From Mesorhizobium sophorae (GTDB lineage: Bacteria > Pseudomonadota > Alphaproteobacteria > Rhizobiales > Rhizobiaceae), in the NCBI RefSeq assembly GCF_002270415.1, contig NZ_NNRI01000017.1:186001-250000 (forward strand): DNA of 64,000 bases. Reading direction: 5' to 3'. The notes beneath the pieces are model-generated. The model was not told the DNA's origin, searched no databases, and worked only from the letters and a program-made list of their open reading frames with translations. Position numbers and translations under genes: made by a program. The first letter of the stretch is position 1. Every line of letters begins with the position of its first letter. Shown here in pieces: positions 1 through 8,510 of the stretch.

Positions 1-80
1 AACACGTTCGTTGGACGAGATGCGCAACCGCTAGACAGGCCGATCAGTGCGAATGCCAGCAACGCACGGGGGACACACAT
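1..80 (-). CDS. N-terminus of a lipoprotein, cut by the window edge
   Basis: On the minus strand an ATG at 80 opens a frame that stays open to base 1. The 26 visible residues begin MCVPRALLAFALIGLSSGCA and form a lipoprotein signal peptide: a short basic start, a hydrophobic core, and an LSSGC lipobox whose Cys would be lipidated. The rest lies outside the window, so the function cannot be read. The Shine-Dalgarno sequence (GGCGAG about 9 bases upstream) is weak. The start and lipobox are seen directly; that this is an expressed gene is inferred. Confidence 0.55.
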   Translation of the reverse strand, partial: MCVPRALLAFALIGLSSGCASRPTNV

Positions 81-400
81 CAATTTGAACTCGCCTGCAA
101 AGCCGGCTTCCAAAACGTCCCCCTCACGTGTGCAACGTCAACAAGCCGGCTCGGATACTGCTTGTCACCAATCGAAGTCTGTTGACAATGATTGCCTCGA
201 CAGTGGCACCCAAGATCCGATCGGCACGCTGCTCCACACTACCAACCAAGTACCGGAATCCGTTCTTTTGCGCAACTGCTAGGCCCCGCGTCTCAACATT
301 TCGCCTGGCTGCGCGACGCTGGTCCGCTCCTAACTAAACAGCGAGGCATTCAACGAACAGGTCGTCGCGTACCCGGTCGCTGCAAGCCATGCCGCCGACT
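81..400. other. Non-coding stretch, nothing recognised
   Basis: About 320 bases between the left-edge lipoprotein start and the end of the next minus-strand gene. Short open frames exist on the plus strand, but none has a convincing ribosome binding site or recognisable protein. I see no tRNA, terminator or repeat. It should contain the promoter of the left-edge lipoprotein. Confidence 0.5.
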
Positions 401-664
401 TTACTTTATGCGGGCGACGCCACCCGAAATCTCGATCGTTTCCGACCCGGTCAGGGCCTCGAGGTCACCATTGGGCCAGGTGACGAAACAGCCGTTCGGG
501 CAGAATTCCACGGTCTCGCCGGGATGCAGCGCAAGCTTCGTCTTGCTGCCGCCTTCCGTCACGATCAATGTTCGGATCTCGCTGTCCTTGTTAACCACGC
601 TGGCTGCCAAAGCCGAACCACCCACGGCAAGAACAGCAATGGCGGCGGCGAGCGACGTCAACAC
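401..664 (-). CDS. Small exported protein of unknown function
   Basis: I do not recognise the family. The frame extends upstream to an ATG at 751, but the GTG at 664 is the more natural start because an export signal follows at once (LTSLAAAIAVLAVGGSALAA, cleavage after ALA). The 88-residue product has a mature part of about 65 residues with a Cys pair in FCPNGC and a WPNGDLEALTG stretch, consistent with a small disulfide-bonded periplasmic domain. The ribosome binding site at the GTG is weak, so the start is uncertain. It lies downstream of the DUF2950 gene on the same strand and may share its transcript. Confidence 0.6.
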   Translation of the reverse strand: MLTSLAAAIAVLAVGGSALAASVVNKDSEIRTLIVTEGGSKTKLALHPGETVEFCPNGCFVTWPNGDLEALTGSETIEISGGVARIK

Positions 665-810
665 GTCGCACTTGATCGACCGATTTAGTGGCGGGCAATA
701 TTTGAACTGCTGTGTCACTAGGGTCGTGAACCACCCATTCGGGTTGATCATGAAGGCGCCTCTGCCGACGAGGCTGGCATTGGCGATGGGATCACCGTTT
801 CCGAACCGGG

Positions 811-1767
811 CTAGTCACCTGTCAGCTGCCATTTGTTGTCGGGATTGAATTGCTTTATCGCGCCGGCCACAGCCTCCGTCTTCGGGCCTAGATCGGCCTC
901 GTAGACGATACCTTGCTGATTGACCACAAAGGTTTTGACGCCCGTTTCGGCATATTTCACGGGCCAGGCCACCAGCGCGAAACCCGCGATCATGTTGCCG
1001 TTGATGATATAGTTGTAGGCGCCTCCGGCGATATTCGCGCCTTGGCCGGTCAGGATGCGGAAGCGATACCCAAAATAGCCATTGCCTTTCTTCGCCTTGT
1101 CGAGAGCCGCCTGGTTGATGAAATCGCCTGCCGGACTAACGCCATTGGTGTCGTCGGACGGCCAATATAGTCCGTCGGCCCGGCCCTCGCTGCTGATCAG
1201 TTTCTGGGCGTATTCCAGCACGCCATCGCCATCGCGATCTTCTGCCGCGTAGTCACGCTGAGCTTCCACATAGGCGCGAACCGTTTCGATCGCTGTGATC
1301 TCATTTTCCCCAACGCGCCGGTTGATGATCTCTTCGATGCCAGACTGGGTATCGAAAGCCCACTTGCCGTCCTTGCCCTTGGTGATGGGGAATGGCAGCG
1401 TCCATAGCTTGTCACCAATGTCGAGTTCCTTGCGGTCGCCAAGATCACGGACAATCAGTGTCTTGGCAGCGCCTTGCTGGATCTGCGTGTAGGTGTCCAT
1501 CACGCCTTCACTTGTCCTCAGCTTTGCGGCATCCAGCCCAAGCAGTACGGCCAGTCCATCGAAATCATCCTTTGCCAGGACTGACTTGAACGCGTCCACA
1601 GCCGCCGAGGGATCATCGAAAAGCGGCGGACCTTTCTTGGCCACGTAATCCTCGAGGCTGTGCACCTCCTGCGCGCTGGCAAAATTTGCGGAACCCGCGC
1701 CAATGCTCAAGATCACTCCGGCCCCGAGCAGCGAACGTAGAACAAGACTCCGGACGGACGTTTTCAT
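811..1767 (-). CDS. DUF2950 family exported protein
   Basis: The 318-residue product matches DUF2950, a family of exported proteins of unknown function. I chose the ATG at 1767 rather than the one at 1785 because GAGGAGAACC lies just upstream and a signal peptide begins there (cleavage near residue 32, after FASA). The mature protein has the family's features: a helical N-terminus, a region with DYAAEDRDGDGVLEYAQKL, a YFGYRFRILTGQG stretch, and a C-terminal part with FALVAWPVKYAETGVKTF. It starts 23 bases after the DUF3300 stop, so the two form an operon; this pairing is common in proteobacteria. Their joint role is unknown, probably in the periplasm or outer envelope. Confidence 0.88.
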   Translation of the reverse strand: MKTSVRSLVLRSLLGAGVILSIGAGSANFASAQEVHSLEDYVAKKGPPLFDDPSAAVDAFKSVLAKDDFDGLAVLLGLDAAKLRTSEGVMDTYTQIQQGAAKTLIVRDLGDRKELDIGDKLWTLPFPITKGKDGKWAFDTQSGIEEIINRRVGENEITAIETVRAYVEAQRDYAAEDRDGDGVLEYAQKLISSEGRADGLYWPSDDTNGVSPAGDFINQAALDKAKKGNGYFGYRFRILTGQGANIAGGAYNYIINGNMIAGFALVAWPVKYAETGVKTFVVNQQGIVYEADLGPKTEAVAGAIKQFNPDNKWQLTGD

Positions 1768-1790
1768 GTCGGTTCTCCTCGCCAAACTTA

Positions 1791-3191
1791 TTAACGCCTG
1801 CCACCGCCGCGCCCGCCACCGCCGCGCCCGCCGCCGCCGCGCCCGCCACCGCCCTGCCTGCCACCGCCGTGCCTGATCATTTTGTTGCCGCCACCGCCGC
1901 CGCTGCGAACTCCGCCTCCTCCCATGCTCCTCGCGCCGCGCTGGGAAGAAATCTGCTGACGTTTTCCGGAACTGACGTTGCCAAGGCCTGAAGGATTCCT
2001 CGGTCTGTTGTCCGCTCTCGCTGCGGGCCTGGGCTTGCCGACCGGGCGATTGACTTTCCCTGACGCTTTTGCGGCAGCGCCGTCATTCCTTCGTGCCGAA
2101 GCATTCGAGTTGTTCTTGGTTGGCCTTTTGGAATCCGACCTCGACGCCGGGGGCCGGTTTTTCAAGCCCTCTTTGATTTCGCGTTGGCGGACGTCCTTCA
2201 CGTTCCCGGACTTTCCGGCAAGCGTGCTCGCTCGGTCCCTTTTTAGATCGGACGCCTTGTTGCGCATATTGTTGCGATCGTCGGACTTGACCCGGTTGCT
2301 GATCTTCGTCTTGTCGATGTTGGCGAATTGGTTCTTGTCAAAATTTAGTTTCGAACGGTCGACGTTTTTCCAGTCGACGTCGTTGAAGTTGACCTTGCCG
2401 TTTATGTTGTTGAGGCAATTGTTGCAGTCGATATCGATATCGTTGCCGTTCCAGCGGCCTCCCGACACACCCCAGTCATTCCAATCCACTGCCGCTGCCC
2501 AGACGGCACCAGTCACGAAAGCCGCGAAATAGGGCGCAGTGGGATAATAATAACTTGGGTAGGGGTCGGGATAATAGGAGATCGGAGCGACCGGATAATC
2601 GGTGGCATAAAGCATCTCAGGCTCATACCGTGGAACATAGATCGTGTCCGCGCTGGCGGACCGGATGACGACATTATCGTTCTCCTCGACAACCTTGATC
2701 TTGTCATCGGACTTGATCACGCCTTTGGCAACAGCCGTGTCGCGCAACTGCTGAATGGCGACCAAAACGTCTTTTTGCTGATATGTCAGCGCGTCGCCAA
2801 GGGTCTGGGTCCATTCCAGATCATCGCTCATCATTTTGACGATGTCGGGATAGTTGAGCAGTGAGATGACGCTGCCGTCCCAGCTTTCCTTCGGTTTCAG
2901 GTCTGGCTTCTTGGCGACCTGATCCAAAAACCGGGCGGCCTCCACGATCTGCAATGGATAAAGCGACGCTTCGGAAATCACCGCGACAAGTTCATCGGGG
3001 TAGAGCGCAATTCGCGCTACCAGGACTTCGAGTTCATCCTCTTCGAGCGGTTCGGGCGCCGGGGTAGCCGCTGCGCTGGCTGTAGCAGCGGCTTGATCCT
3101 GAGCAATCGCGAAAGAGGGCGGACCCGAGCAGATCAAGAACGTCAGTATGGCCACAGCCCCAACAGGCCAACGCGGAAACTTGATCTCCAT
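1791..3191 (-). CDS. DUF3300 family exported protein with Gly/Arg-rich tail
   Basis: The 466-residue product has a signal peptide (cleavage near residue 30, after FAIA) and a DUF3300 domain over roughly residues 50-290, with the family's opening LVARIALYPDELVAVISEAS and a Tyr/Pro-rich YYPDPYPSYYYPTAPYF segment. The last 170 residues are strongly basic and end in GGGGR-type repeats (about 400-466). In DNA this tail is a run of CGCCCGCCACCGCCG-like units at 1800-1870, prone to slippage and length change. First gene of the operon with DUF2950. No enzymatic motif is visible. A basic low-complexity tail suggests binding to a polyanion such as polysaccharide or nucleic acid, but that is a guess. 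Confidence 0.88.
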   Translation of the reverse strand: MEIKFPRWPVGAVAILTFLICSGPPSFAIAQDQAAATASAAATPAPEPLEEDELEVLVARIALYPDELVAVISEASLYPLQIVEAARFLDQVAKKPDLKPKESWDGSVISLLNYPDIVKMMSDDLEWTQTLGDALTYQQKDVLVAIQQLRDTAVAKGVIKSDDKIKVVEENDNVVIRSASADTIYVPRYEPEMLYATDYPVAPISYYPDPYPSYYYPTAPYFAAFVTGAVWAAAVDWNDWGVSGGRWNGNDIDIDCNNCLNNINGKVNFNDVDWKNVDRSKLNFDKNQFANIDKTKISNRVKSDDRNNMRNKASDLKRDRASTLAGKSGNVKDVRQREIKEGLKNRPPASRSDSKRPTKNNSNASARRNDGAAAKASGKVNRPVGKPRPAARADNRPRNPSGLGNVSSGKRQQISSQRGARSMGGGGVRSGGGGGNKMIRHGGGRQGGGGRGGGGRGGGGRGGGRR

Positions 3192-3514
3192 TGTCGTCCC
3201 TCCAAGGTATGTGAACCTGGTTGTCAGCGATGTTCTGCCGAGTCCGGGCGAGTGATCTTGCCTTGGCGTTATGTTGGCGCATTACCTGCCGAGGCGCAAT
3301 GTAAGTAACTGTATGCTACGTGTGCGACCCTTCACTTGTGAACCTCGCTGGTTAGCGCATCGGGGCGCGAGCCTGCGGAGCGGTGCCGCTTGGCGCGAAG
3401 AGGGCAGAGGCCAAGCAAAGCCAAGCCTTTGATAAGATGGCGGCGTTCCATTTCTCCTGCATCAGATCGATTGCAATCGGCAGCGCGCTCGTCACGGTCT
3501 GCTCGAACAATCCT
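3192..3514. other. Intergenic region upstream of DUF3300
   Basis: About 320 bases between the HlyD-type gene and the DUF3300 gene, both on the minus strand; it should hold the DUF3300 promoter. At 3301-3322 lies GTAAGTAAC followed by TACGTG, a loose resemblance to the 26-base motif at 9651 and 15081, but too degenerate to claim. The stretch 3365-3425 is rich in GCGAAG/GCCAAGC repeats without a clear stem. No gene seen. Confidence 0.45.
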
Positions 3515-4741
3515 TCAGTGGCCACCCAGCACGAGAGTCTGGACGGGCAGCAACAATGCCTGAATCCGAAGGATCATGGCATGCACAAGCCCTACGGTGT
3601 CCACCACATGCAGGAACACCCATTGGAGCGTGCCGATGTCCTTTGCCGCGAGCGCGTCGTGGTTGTTGGTGTATGCGTTTGCGATGCAGCTGCTGCCCGG
3701 CGGCAAGCCGTCGAGCTCCCCCGGATAGAGCGGTTCGAGGAAGACCGTGAGGGTTCCGCCCTGCGCCAGCTGTTGAACATCGATGAGCTGATCTGTCGGC
3801 CGCAATTGTCCCGCCGCGATGACATCCTGTACCTGGGTCACGACCAGGGGAAGGATCGTAAACGGCTTGCCGATGCATGTGGCCTCGGCAATCATCCCCT
3901 CTTTCATCACCTGCGCCTCGATCTGGCCAAAGCCGGCAATCAGAACACCACGTCCGGCGCCCTCGGGGACCAGGATGCCGGCGGGCCGTATCATGGTGTT
4001 TACGATGTCCCCGGGTCGAAGCGTGAACTGCTGGACGGTCCCCGCGACGCCAGCCCGAACCAGGGTCTTGTCCAGATCGACCTGTGCCTGCGCAAGCGCT
4101 GCCTGCGCGCTGGCTTTCTGGGCCGGCAGCAGCGAGCTGATCTTCGTTTCGATGGTCCGCTTGCTTGCGACGGCGGCATCAATACCACCCTTGCGACCAT
4201 CCACGGCGTTTTGCAGCCGCTCGACCTCCCGAATCGAAACGACGTCCTTTTTCACCAGCTGCTGCTTCATTTCCAGTTCGTCCAGGGCCTGCTGGTAGGC
4301 GCTTTGCGCCTGCTGGATGAGCCCATCCGCCGCTGCAAGGTCCGTTTGCGCAACCGTGGCCTCGGCGTCGGTTTCGGCTATCTGGCGCTTTGCCGTCTCC
4401 ACCGCCGCTTCCTGCGCGGAACTGTCAAGCCGAAAGAGCGGATCACCGGCTTTGACCTTTGCATTTATGCCGACGAACACCTCGGCAACCCGGCCTACGG
4501 TTTCAGGAAGGATGGTGACGGTGCGGAATACCGCGGAGACGTTTTTCGTCGAAGGATGATAATAGAAAATGAGGGTGATCAACGAAACGGTCAGCACCAG
4601 GCACGCCGTGATGCCCCAGCGCAGCTCGTACCACATCGTATAGAGGTTGATCTCGCGCCCGATACGCTTGCCTTGCACATAACGGCGGAAAAGATAGTCC
4701 GGAAAGACCGTGAGCAACGAACAGAGAATTAGCTCAAACAT
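3515..4741 (-). CDS. HlyD-family membrane fusion protein (YiaV/YibH-like)
   Basis: The 408-residue product is a periplasmic adaptor anchored in the inner membrane. One transmembrane helix spans about residues 43-61. A first lipoyl/barrel-sandwich half follows at 68-109 (TILPETVGRVAEVFVG, then VKAGDPLFRLDSS), then a coiled-coil hairpin at 110-215 rich in Ala, Gln and Glu, then the second lipoyl half (LVRAGVAGTVQQFTLRPGD) and a C-terminal beta domain. Its start overlaps the end of the small membrane-protein gene upstream by 8 bases, so translation is coupled. E. coli YiaV/YiaW form a similar pair. No ABC or MFS pump lies beside it, so the transported substance is unknown. Confidence 0.88.
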   Translation of the reverse strand: MFELILCSLLTVFPDYLFRRYVQGKRIGREINLYTMWYELRWGITACLVLTVSLITLIFYYHPSTKNVSAVFRTVTILPETVGRVAEVFVGINAKVKAGDPLFRLDSSAQEAAVETAKRQIAETDAEATVAQTDLAAADGLIQQAQSAYQQALDELEMKQQLVKKDVVSIREVERLQNAVDGRKGGIDAAVASKRTIETKISSLLPAQKASAQAALAQAQVDLDKTLVRAGVAGTVQQFTLRPGDIVNTMIRPAGILVPEGAGRGVLIAGFGQIEAQVMKEGMIAEATCIGKPFTILPLVVTQVQDVIAAGQLRPTDQLIDVQQLAQGGTLTVFLEPLYPGELDGLPPGSSCIANAYTNNHDALAAKDIGTLQWVFLHVVDTVGLVHAMILRIQALLLPVQTLVLGGH

Positions 4742-5189
4742 GGCTCAGAGCATCCACGCGCGCGATGTCGATTTTCTGCTCGGGACCAGGCTGCACTATC
4801 GCCTGCTCCTCCGCCTTCTCCTCCGCCTGCTCCTCGGCGGCGGGATCGCGTCCGGACAGTTTCTCGAGCGAGCGTGCAATCGAAGACATCGGCGTCTTGA
4901 AATCCGGCAGATCGATGAACGCCAGCAACAGACCCGCGATCCAGAAAAGATGGTTGTGGGTAAAAAGCGAGATCAGACAAAGGACAGCCACAATCTCCAT
5001 TTGCACTTTTTTCGACCCATGCGCCATCCGTTCCGGAAGGGCATGGAGTCGAAAGTACAAATTGCCTATGATGAGGACCATTGCCAAAATCAAGACGACG
5101 ACCACATTGAACAGCCAATCGGTCTGGCCGGGCGCAGTGACGAAGATCGGCAAATGCTCGATCGCCGCAGGATGTATCGTGTCCGCCAT
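4734..5189 (-). CDS. Small inner-membrane partner of the HlyD protein (DUF3302/YiaW-like)
   Basis: A 151-residue protein starting at the ATG at 5189, behind GGAGGGCGAA; an in-frame ATG at 5204 lacks such a site. Two membrane helices are visible near residues 27-45 (LFNVVVVLILAMVLIIGN) and 65-90 (IVAVLCLISLF, then LFWIAGLLLAFIDLPDF), followed by a charged cytoplasmic tail with EEQAEEKAEEQ that could form a coiled coil. The layout (N-terminal helix, SLFTHNH motif, second helix, helical tail) resembles DUF3302 proteins such as E. coli YiaW, which also sit next to an HlyD-type gene. Assignment to that family rests on layout and neighbour, not a clear sequence match. Confidence 0.75.
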   Translation of the reverse strand: MADTIHPAAIEHLPIFVTAPGQTDWLFNVVVVLILAMVLIIGNLYFRLHALPERMAHGSKKVQMEIVAVLCLISLFTHNHLFWIAGLLLAFIDLPDFKTPMSSIARSLEKLSGRDPAAEEQAEEKAEEQAIVQPGPEQKIDIARVDALSHV

Positions 5190-5293
5190 TTCGCCCTCCC
5201 ACAAAGACTTTCACGGGCCGCCCAGCCAAGGTACCATTCTCCAGATTGCCTGTCGATGGATTGGAGGTACGGGTAGTGGGTCAGTTTGAAATT

Positions 5294-5461
5294 TCAGTAG
5301 TTGTTGAGCGAAACAGCACGGTTCCGTCTTCGGTCGCAATCTCGCGCACCGACGAGCAGCGCCTGGATCACTGCCACGCCGACAACGCCTACTGCCACGC
5401 CGCGGATCGTGGCGGCGGTCAGCGTAACCAGGTGAGCCCCGCGTGCCGTGCTGCCGGAGAC
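5294..5461 (-). pseudogene. Fragment of an AI-2E/PerM-type transporter
   Basis: Directly after the sulfatase stop, in the same minus-strand frame, about 55 codons run to a TGA at 5294. They encode ARGAHLVTLTAATIRGVAVG followed by VVGVAVIQALLVG. This closely resembles the conserved core of AI-2E family (PerM/YdiK) transporters, where an ATIRGV..GV.G.A.IQALL pattern is typical. Such proteins are about 350 residues long; only about 35 matching residues remain, flanked by unrelated sequence. No start codon or ribosome binding site precedes it, so I call it a decayed remnant. The family identification is from memory of the motif. Confidence 0.6.
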
Positions 5462-5467
5462 CCGCCG

Positions 5468-6973
5468 TCAGTCCCCCAAGCTGAGCAGTGTCGATGGATC
5501 GGCCGTTACCGGTGGCGCGAAGAAGGTCAGCCGCACTGCTTCCATAAGCAGTTGCGGCGGGGCCATCTCGCCTGCCAGTTCGACGATGCGCCCTTGCAAC
5601 TCCTTCATCCTGTCCGGGTTCGCCGCGGCGAGATCGTGAGCTTCGGATTTGTCGTCGGCGAGGTTGAAAAGCTCCGCCTTCGGCGGCAGTGAGGCCTTCC
5701 ACACAAGCTTCCAGTCGCCTTTGCGAACGGCTCCAGCCAGAGGATCGACGTTGTAGACCACTTCGGCGCGGGGAGACGGCTTTCCTTCGCTCAGGGCGTC
5801 CCAGACATTCATGCCGTCCAGTGGCTTGTTCTTCTCCAGCTTGGCTTCGGCGACGGCGGCAAGCGTGGGATACATGTCCGTAACGTGGACCATGCCGTCG
5901 ACAACGCCCGGCTTGATCTTGCCCGGCCAGTTGGCGAAGGCGGCGACCCTGGTGCCACCCTCGTAGAGTGTGCCCTTGCCGCCACGATAAGGTCCGTTGC
6001 TGGCGGGCAGTGTGCCCCCGACTTTCGAATCGCCAGCAAACAGCGAGTCTTTCACGCCACCATTGTCGCTGTGGAAGATGATGATGGTGTTGTCGCGCAT
6101 GCCTTTCTTTTCGAGCGCCGCAACCACCTTGCCGACGCCGTCGTCCATCACCGAGATCATCGCTGCATATTTGCGCCGGTTCTCGTCTGCGATGCCCTTG
6201 AAGCGGTCGAGATACTCCTGCGGCGCCTGGAAGGGCGTGTGCGGCGCGGTGAAGGCCAGGTAGAGGAATAGCGGGCTCTTGCCCTCGTGGCGCTCGACAA
6301 CTCGCACGGCCTCGTTGCCGAACAGCGTGTTGTCGAAGCCGGTTTCGTTGAGCGGCTTGTTGTTGCGATACCAGTCCTTCACGCCGTGGGAGGAATGCTT
6401 GAAGTGGTCGATCTCTCCGACCAGCGCGCCGTAGAAATAGTCGAACCCGCGCTGCCGCGGCCAGAACTCTGGCTTGGCATGGCCGAGATGCCATTTGCCG
6501 ACCATGGCCGTCTTGTAGCCGGCGTCTTTCAGAACCTGCGGCAAGAGGTACTCGTCGACCGGAAGCCCGTAGGTGCCCGCTGCCGGTATGACGCCCGTCT
6601 GTAGTCCGTATCGCAGAGGATAGCGGCCGGTCATTAATGCCGCGCGCGTTGGCGTGCACATAGGCAGGGCGTAGAACTGGTCGAAGCGAGCGCCGCCCTC
6701 GGCGAGCTTGTCGAGGTTCGGCGTCTTGATATCGGAACCGTTGAAGCCGGCATCCCCCCAGCCCATGTCGTCAGCGACGACATAGACGATGTTGGGGAGC
6801 GCCGGCTGGGCGGCCGCAGGCTGAACCCCGGCAAGGCCAGCGAGCACGCCCGACAGGCCAATCGGTGTAGCCAGTCGCGACGCCGCAACCGCCGTGCCGG
6901 CCATCAATGCGTCTCGCCGCGTGATTTTGTTGCTGATGCCGGCTTCAGCTGAGAAGTCTCGATCGTTGCTCAT
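5468..6973 (-). CDS. Tat-exported sulfatase (arylsulfatase family)
   Basis: The 501-residue product is a type I sulfatase. An ITRRDALMAGTA twin-arginine motif at residues 17-28 indicates Tat export as a folded protein. The alkaline-phosphatase-like core starts with VVADDMGWGD (metal ligands Asp68-Asp69). The signature CTPTRAALMTGR starts at Cys106, the residue converted to formylglycine, and a later HSDNGG supplies more metal ligands. It hydrolyses sulfate esters, or possibly phosphonate/choline-type esters; the substrate cannot be told. No formylglycine-generating enzyme lies nearby, so maturation must come from elsewhere in the genome. Downstream, the minus-strand membrane/HlyD pair follows after a 278-base gap holding a transporter remnant. 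Confidence 0.92.
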   Translation of the reverse strand: MSNDRDFSAEAGISNKITRRDALMAGTAVAASRLATPIGLSGVLAGLAGVQPAAAQPALPNIVYVVADDMGWGDAGFNGSDIKTPNLDKLAEGGARFDQFYALPMCTPTRAALMTGRYPLRYGLQTGVIPAAGTYGLPVDEYLLPQVLKDAGYKTAMVGKWHLGHAKPEFWPRQRGFDYFYGALVGEIDHFKHSSHGVKDWYRNNKPLNETGFDNTLFGNEAVRVVERHEGKSPLFLYLAFTAPHTPFQAPQEYLDRFKGIADENRRKYAAMISVMDDGVGKVVAALEKKGMRDNTIIIFHSDNGGVKDSLFAGDSKVGGTLPASNGPYRGGKGTLYEGGTRVAAFANWPGKIKPGVVDGMVHVTDMYPTLAAVAEAKLEKNKPLDGMNVWDALSEGKPSPRAEVVYNVDPLAGAVRKGDWKLVWKASLPPKAELFNLADDKSEAHDLAAANPDRMKELQGRIVELAGEMAPPQLLMEAVRLTFFAPPVTADPSTLLSLGD

Positions 6974-7430
6974 GTTTTGCCCCTGCTCTGCTAAACCAAA
7001 TCATGCGTTCAAAACCCTGCGCGCCAAATATGCTGGCGCCGATCATTTCCCCGGTACCCAAAGCGGCAGGGCAGCGGTCAGGACGCGCCACACTGCAGCA
7101 TAGCCCCGACAGGCCGTTGGATGTCCTAAGCGCACTTGTCCGATTAGGTCTTCTCTATCCATAGTCCCCACCGGCCCTGCGTGGGCATCGATCTCGCGGG
7201 ACTTAATCATAAGCTGCGTCTAATATAATGTGCAGCTATCCATTTGGCGCAAGATCGTGACGGGTCGCGCAAAACCGCCGGCGCGGGGGACCACGCGCAC
7301 AGTTGAATGCTGATCATCGACCGACTGGGCGTGGGCAGGAAAGCTGGCGCCGCGACATGACCTCCCGAACGTCGAGGGGAAAACGGTGGCCCGCACCTGA
7401 ACTCAGACATTCGAATTCGACTAAAGGCAA
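6974..7430. other. Intergenic region upstream of the sulfatase
   Basis: About 457 bases with no convincing gene. It lies between the end of the lipoprotein operon and the sulfatase start, both minus strand, so it should contain the sulfatase promoter. The AT-rich patch at 7217-7235 (GTCTAATATAATGTGC) contains a TATAAT-like hexamer on the plus strand, but no gene follows it there. I see no terminator or repeat. Confidence 0.4.
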
Positions 7431-7757
7431 TCAAACCGGCTCGACAGATTTCACGTTGCCGTCGGTGTCCACGAGGCAGCTTGTCTTCTTGCCGCCGGCA
7501 TCGAGCTCGACCTGATAAGTTTTGGAATCGATCTTGCTCGAGGAGATCGGAAGTATCTTGGCACTGTTGACGCCGCTCGACTTGGCGACCGCGTTGGCGC
7601 AAAGAAGCTGCAGATCCGCCGGAGCCGTCTCGACCTGCGTCCTCGACATCTGCTCCGGAGCAGGCGGCGGCGTGCTGGTGCAAGCGTTCAAGCTCTGCGT
7701 AATGAATCCAAGAGCTACAACCAGGATCGATCTTCTCACTGCACGTTTTTCCGACAT
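7431..7757 (-). CDS. Small predicted lipoprotein
   Basis: The 108-residue product starts at 7757 behind AGAGGG. Residues 10-27 form a lipoprotein signal ending in SLNAC, with Cys26 as the likely lipidated residue, followed by a Pro-rich linker. The remainder has one compact segment (LQLLCANAVAKSSGVNSAKI, then a beta-rich TYQVELDAGGKKTSCLVDTDG) with two further Cys that could pair. I do not recognise a named family. It is the third gene of an operon, 25 bases after the L,D-transpeptidase, which suggests an envelope role. Confidence 0.75.
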   Translation of the reverse strand: MSEKRAVRRSILVVALGFITQSLNACTSTPPPAPEQMSRTQVETAPADLQLLCANAVAKSSGVNSAKILPISSSKIDSKTYQVELDAGGKKTSCLVDTDGNVKSVEPV

Positions 7758-7782
7758 TGCTTGGCCCTCTCCGAATGCCGCT

Positions 7783-8496
7783 TCAAACGCCCTTGTAAAG
7801 GGCCGCCCCCTGCATCAGAACGATGACCTTGGCTCCGACCTTGACGCGGGACGCCAAGTCGGTGATGTCGTCGTTCCGCATCCGGATGCACCCTGATGAC
7901 ACGTCGAGCCCGATCGTCCAGGGCTCCGGCGTGCCGTGTATCCGGTAGATCGTGTCCTGATCGCCCTCGTAGAGATAGAGTGCCCTGGCGCCGAGCGGAT
8001 TGTCGGGACCTCCCGGCATGCCTGCCGCATACTTGACCGCGTTCGGATCCCGAGCGACCATTTCGACCGGGGGCGTCCAGGTCGGCCATTCCGCCATGCG
8101 GCCGACGCGCACGATACCGGCCCATCCAAAGCCTTCCCGGCCGACGCCGATGCCGTAGCGCATGGCCTGCTGACCCGGCTGCACAAGATAGAGAAAATGC
8201 TTGTTGCCATCGATGATGATCGTACCGGGCACCTCAGCGGTGCGGAATTGGACCATCTGCGGGCGAAATGCCTCGGGCACCTCCTTGTGGGCTGCGTAGT
8301 ATTTTCGCGCTTTCTTCTTGTCGTAGTCGACCCACTTATGTGTCTGCGGATCGAACACCTGCGTCTGAGCGGCATACGCCAGTGTCGCGCCGATCGCGGT
8401 CATGACAAGCGCGGCGCCGAGAACGAGGCAGCGGCCAGCCAATCTGCGATCATTGCTTTCCGAAGTGACGGACCGGTTTGCGAGCGAAAAGGTCAT
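7783..8496 (-). CDS. L,D-transpeptidase (YkuD/ErfK family)
   Basis: The 237-residue product is exported (hydrophobic segment about residues 25-42) and carries the YkuD catalytic domain at roughly 85-230. The active-site signature is visible as IHGTPEPWTIGLDVSSGCIR: the His and the Cys in SSGC are the catalytic pair, and the Arg after Cys-Ile is conserved. These enzymes form 3-3 peptidoglycan cross-links or attach proteins to peptidoglycan in the periplasm, which Rhizobiales use heavily. An N-terminal WVDYDKKKARKYYAAHKEVP stretch is typical of alphaproteobacterial members. It starts 14 bases after the binding-protein stop, in the same operon. Confidence 0.92.
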   Translation of the reverse strand: MTFSLANRSVTSESNDRRLAGRCLVLGAALVMTAIGATLAYAAQTQVFDPQTHKWVDYDKKKARKYYAAHKEVPEAFRPQMVQFRTAEVPGTIIIDGNKHFLYLVQPGQQAMRYGIGVGREGFGWAGIVRVGRMAEWPTWTPPVEMVARDPNAVKYAAGMPGGPDNPLGARALYLYEGDQDTIYRIHGTPEPWTIGLDVSSGCIRMRNDDITDLASRVKVGAKVIVLMQGAALYKGV

Positions 8497-8510
8497 GGTC
8501 GTCCCTGCCC

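Noticed and set aside
3383..4732. A 449-codon plus-strand frame opposite the HlyD-type gene
   Set aside because: The minus strand encodes a complete HlyD protein with correct domains and coupled start; the plus frame has no recognisable protein.
5211..6659. A 482-codon minus-strand frame inside the sulfatase region
   Set aside because: It is an Arg-rich shifted frame of the sulfatase gene, which itself carries all catalytic motifs.
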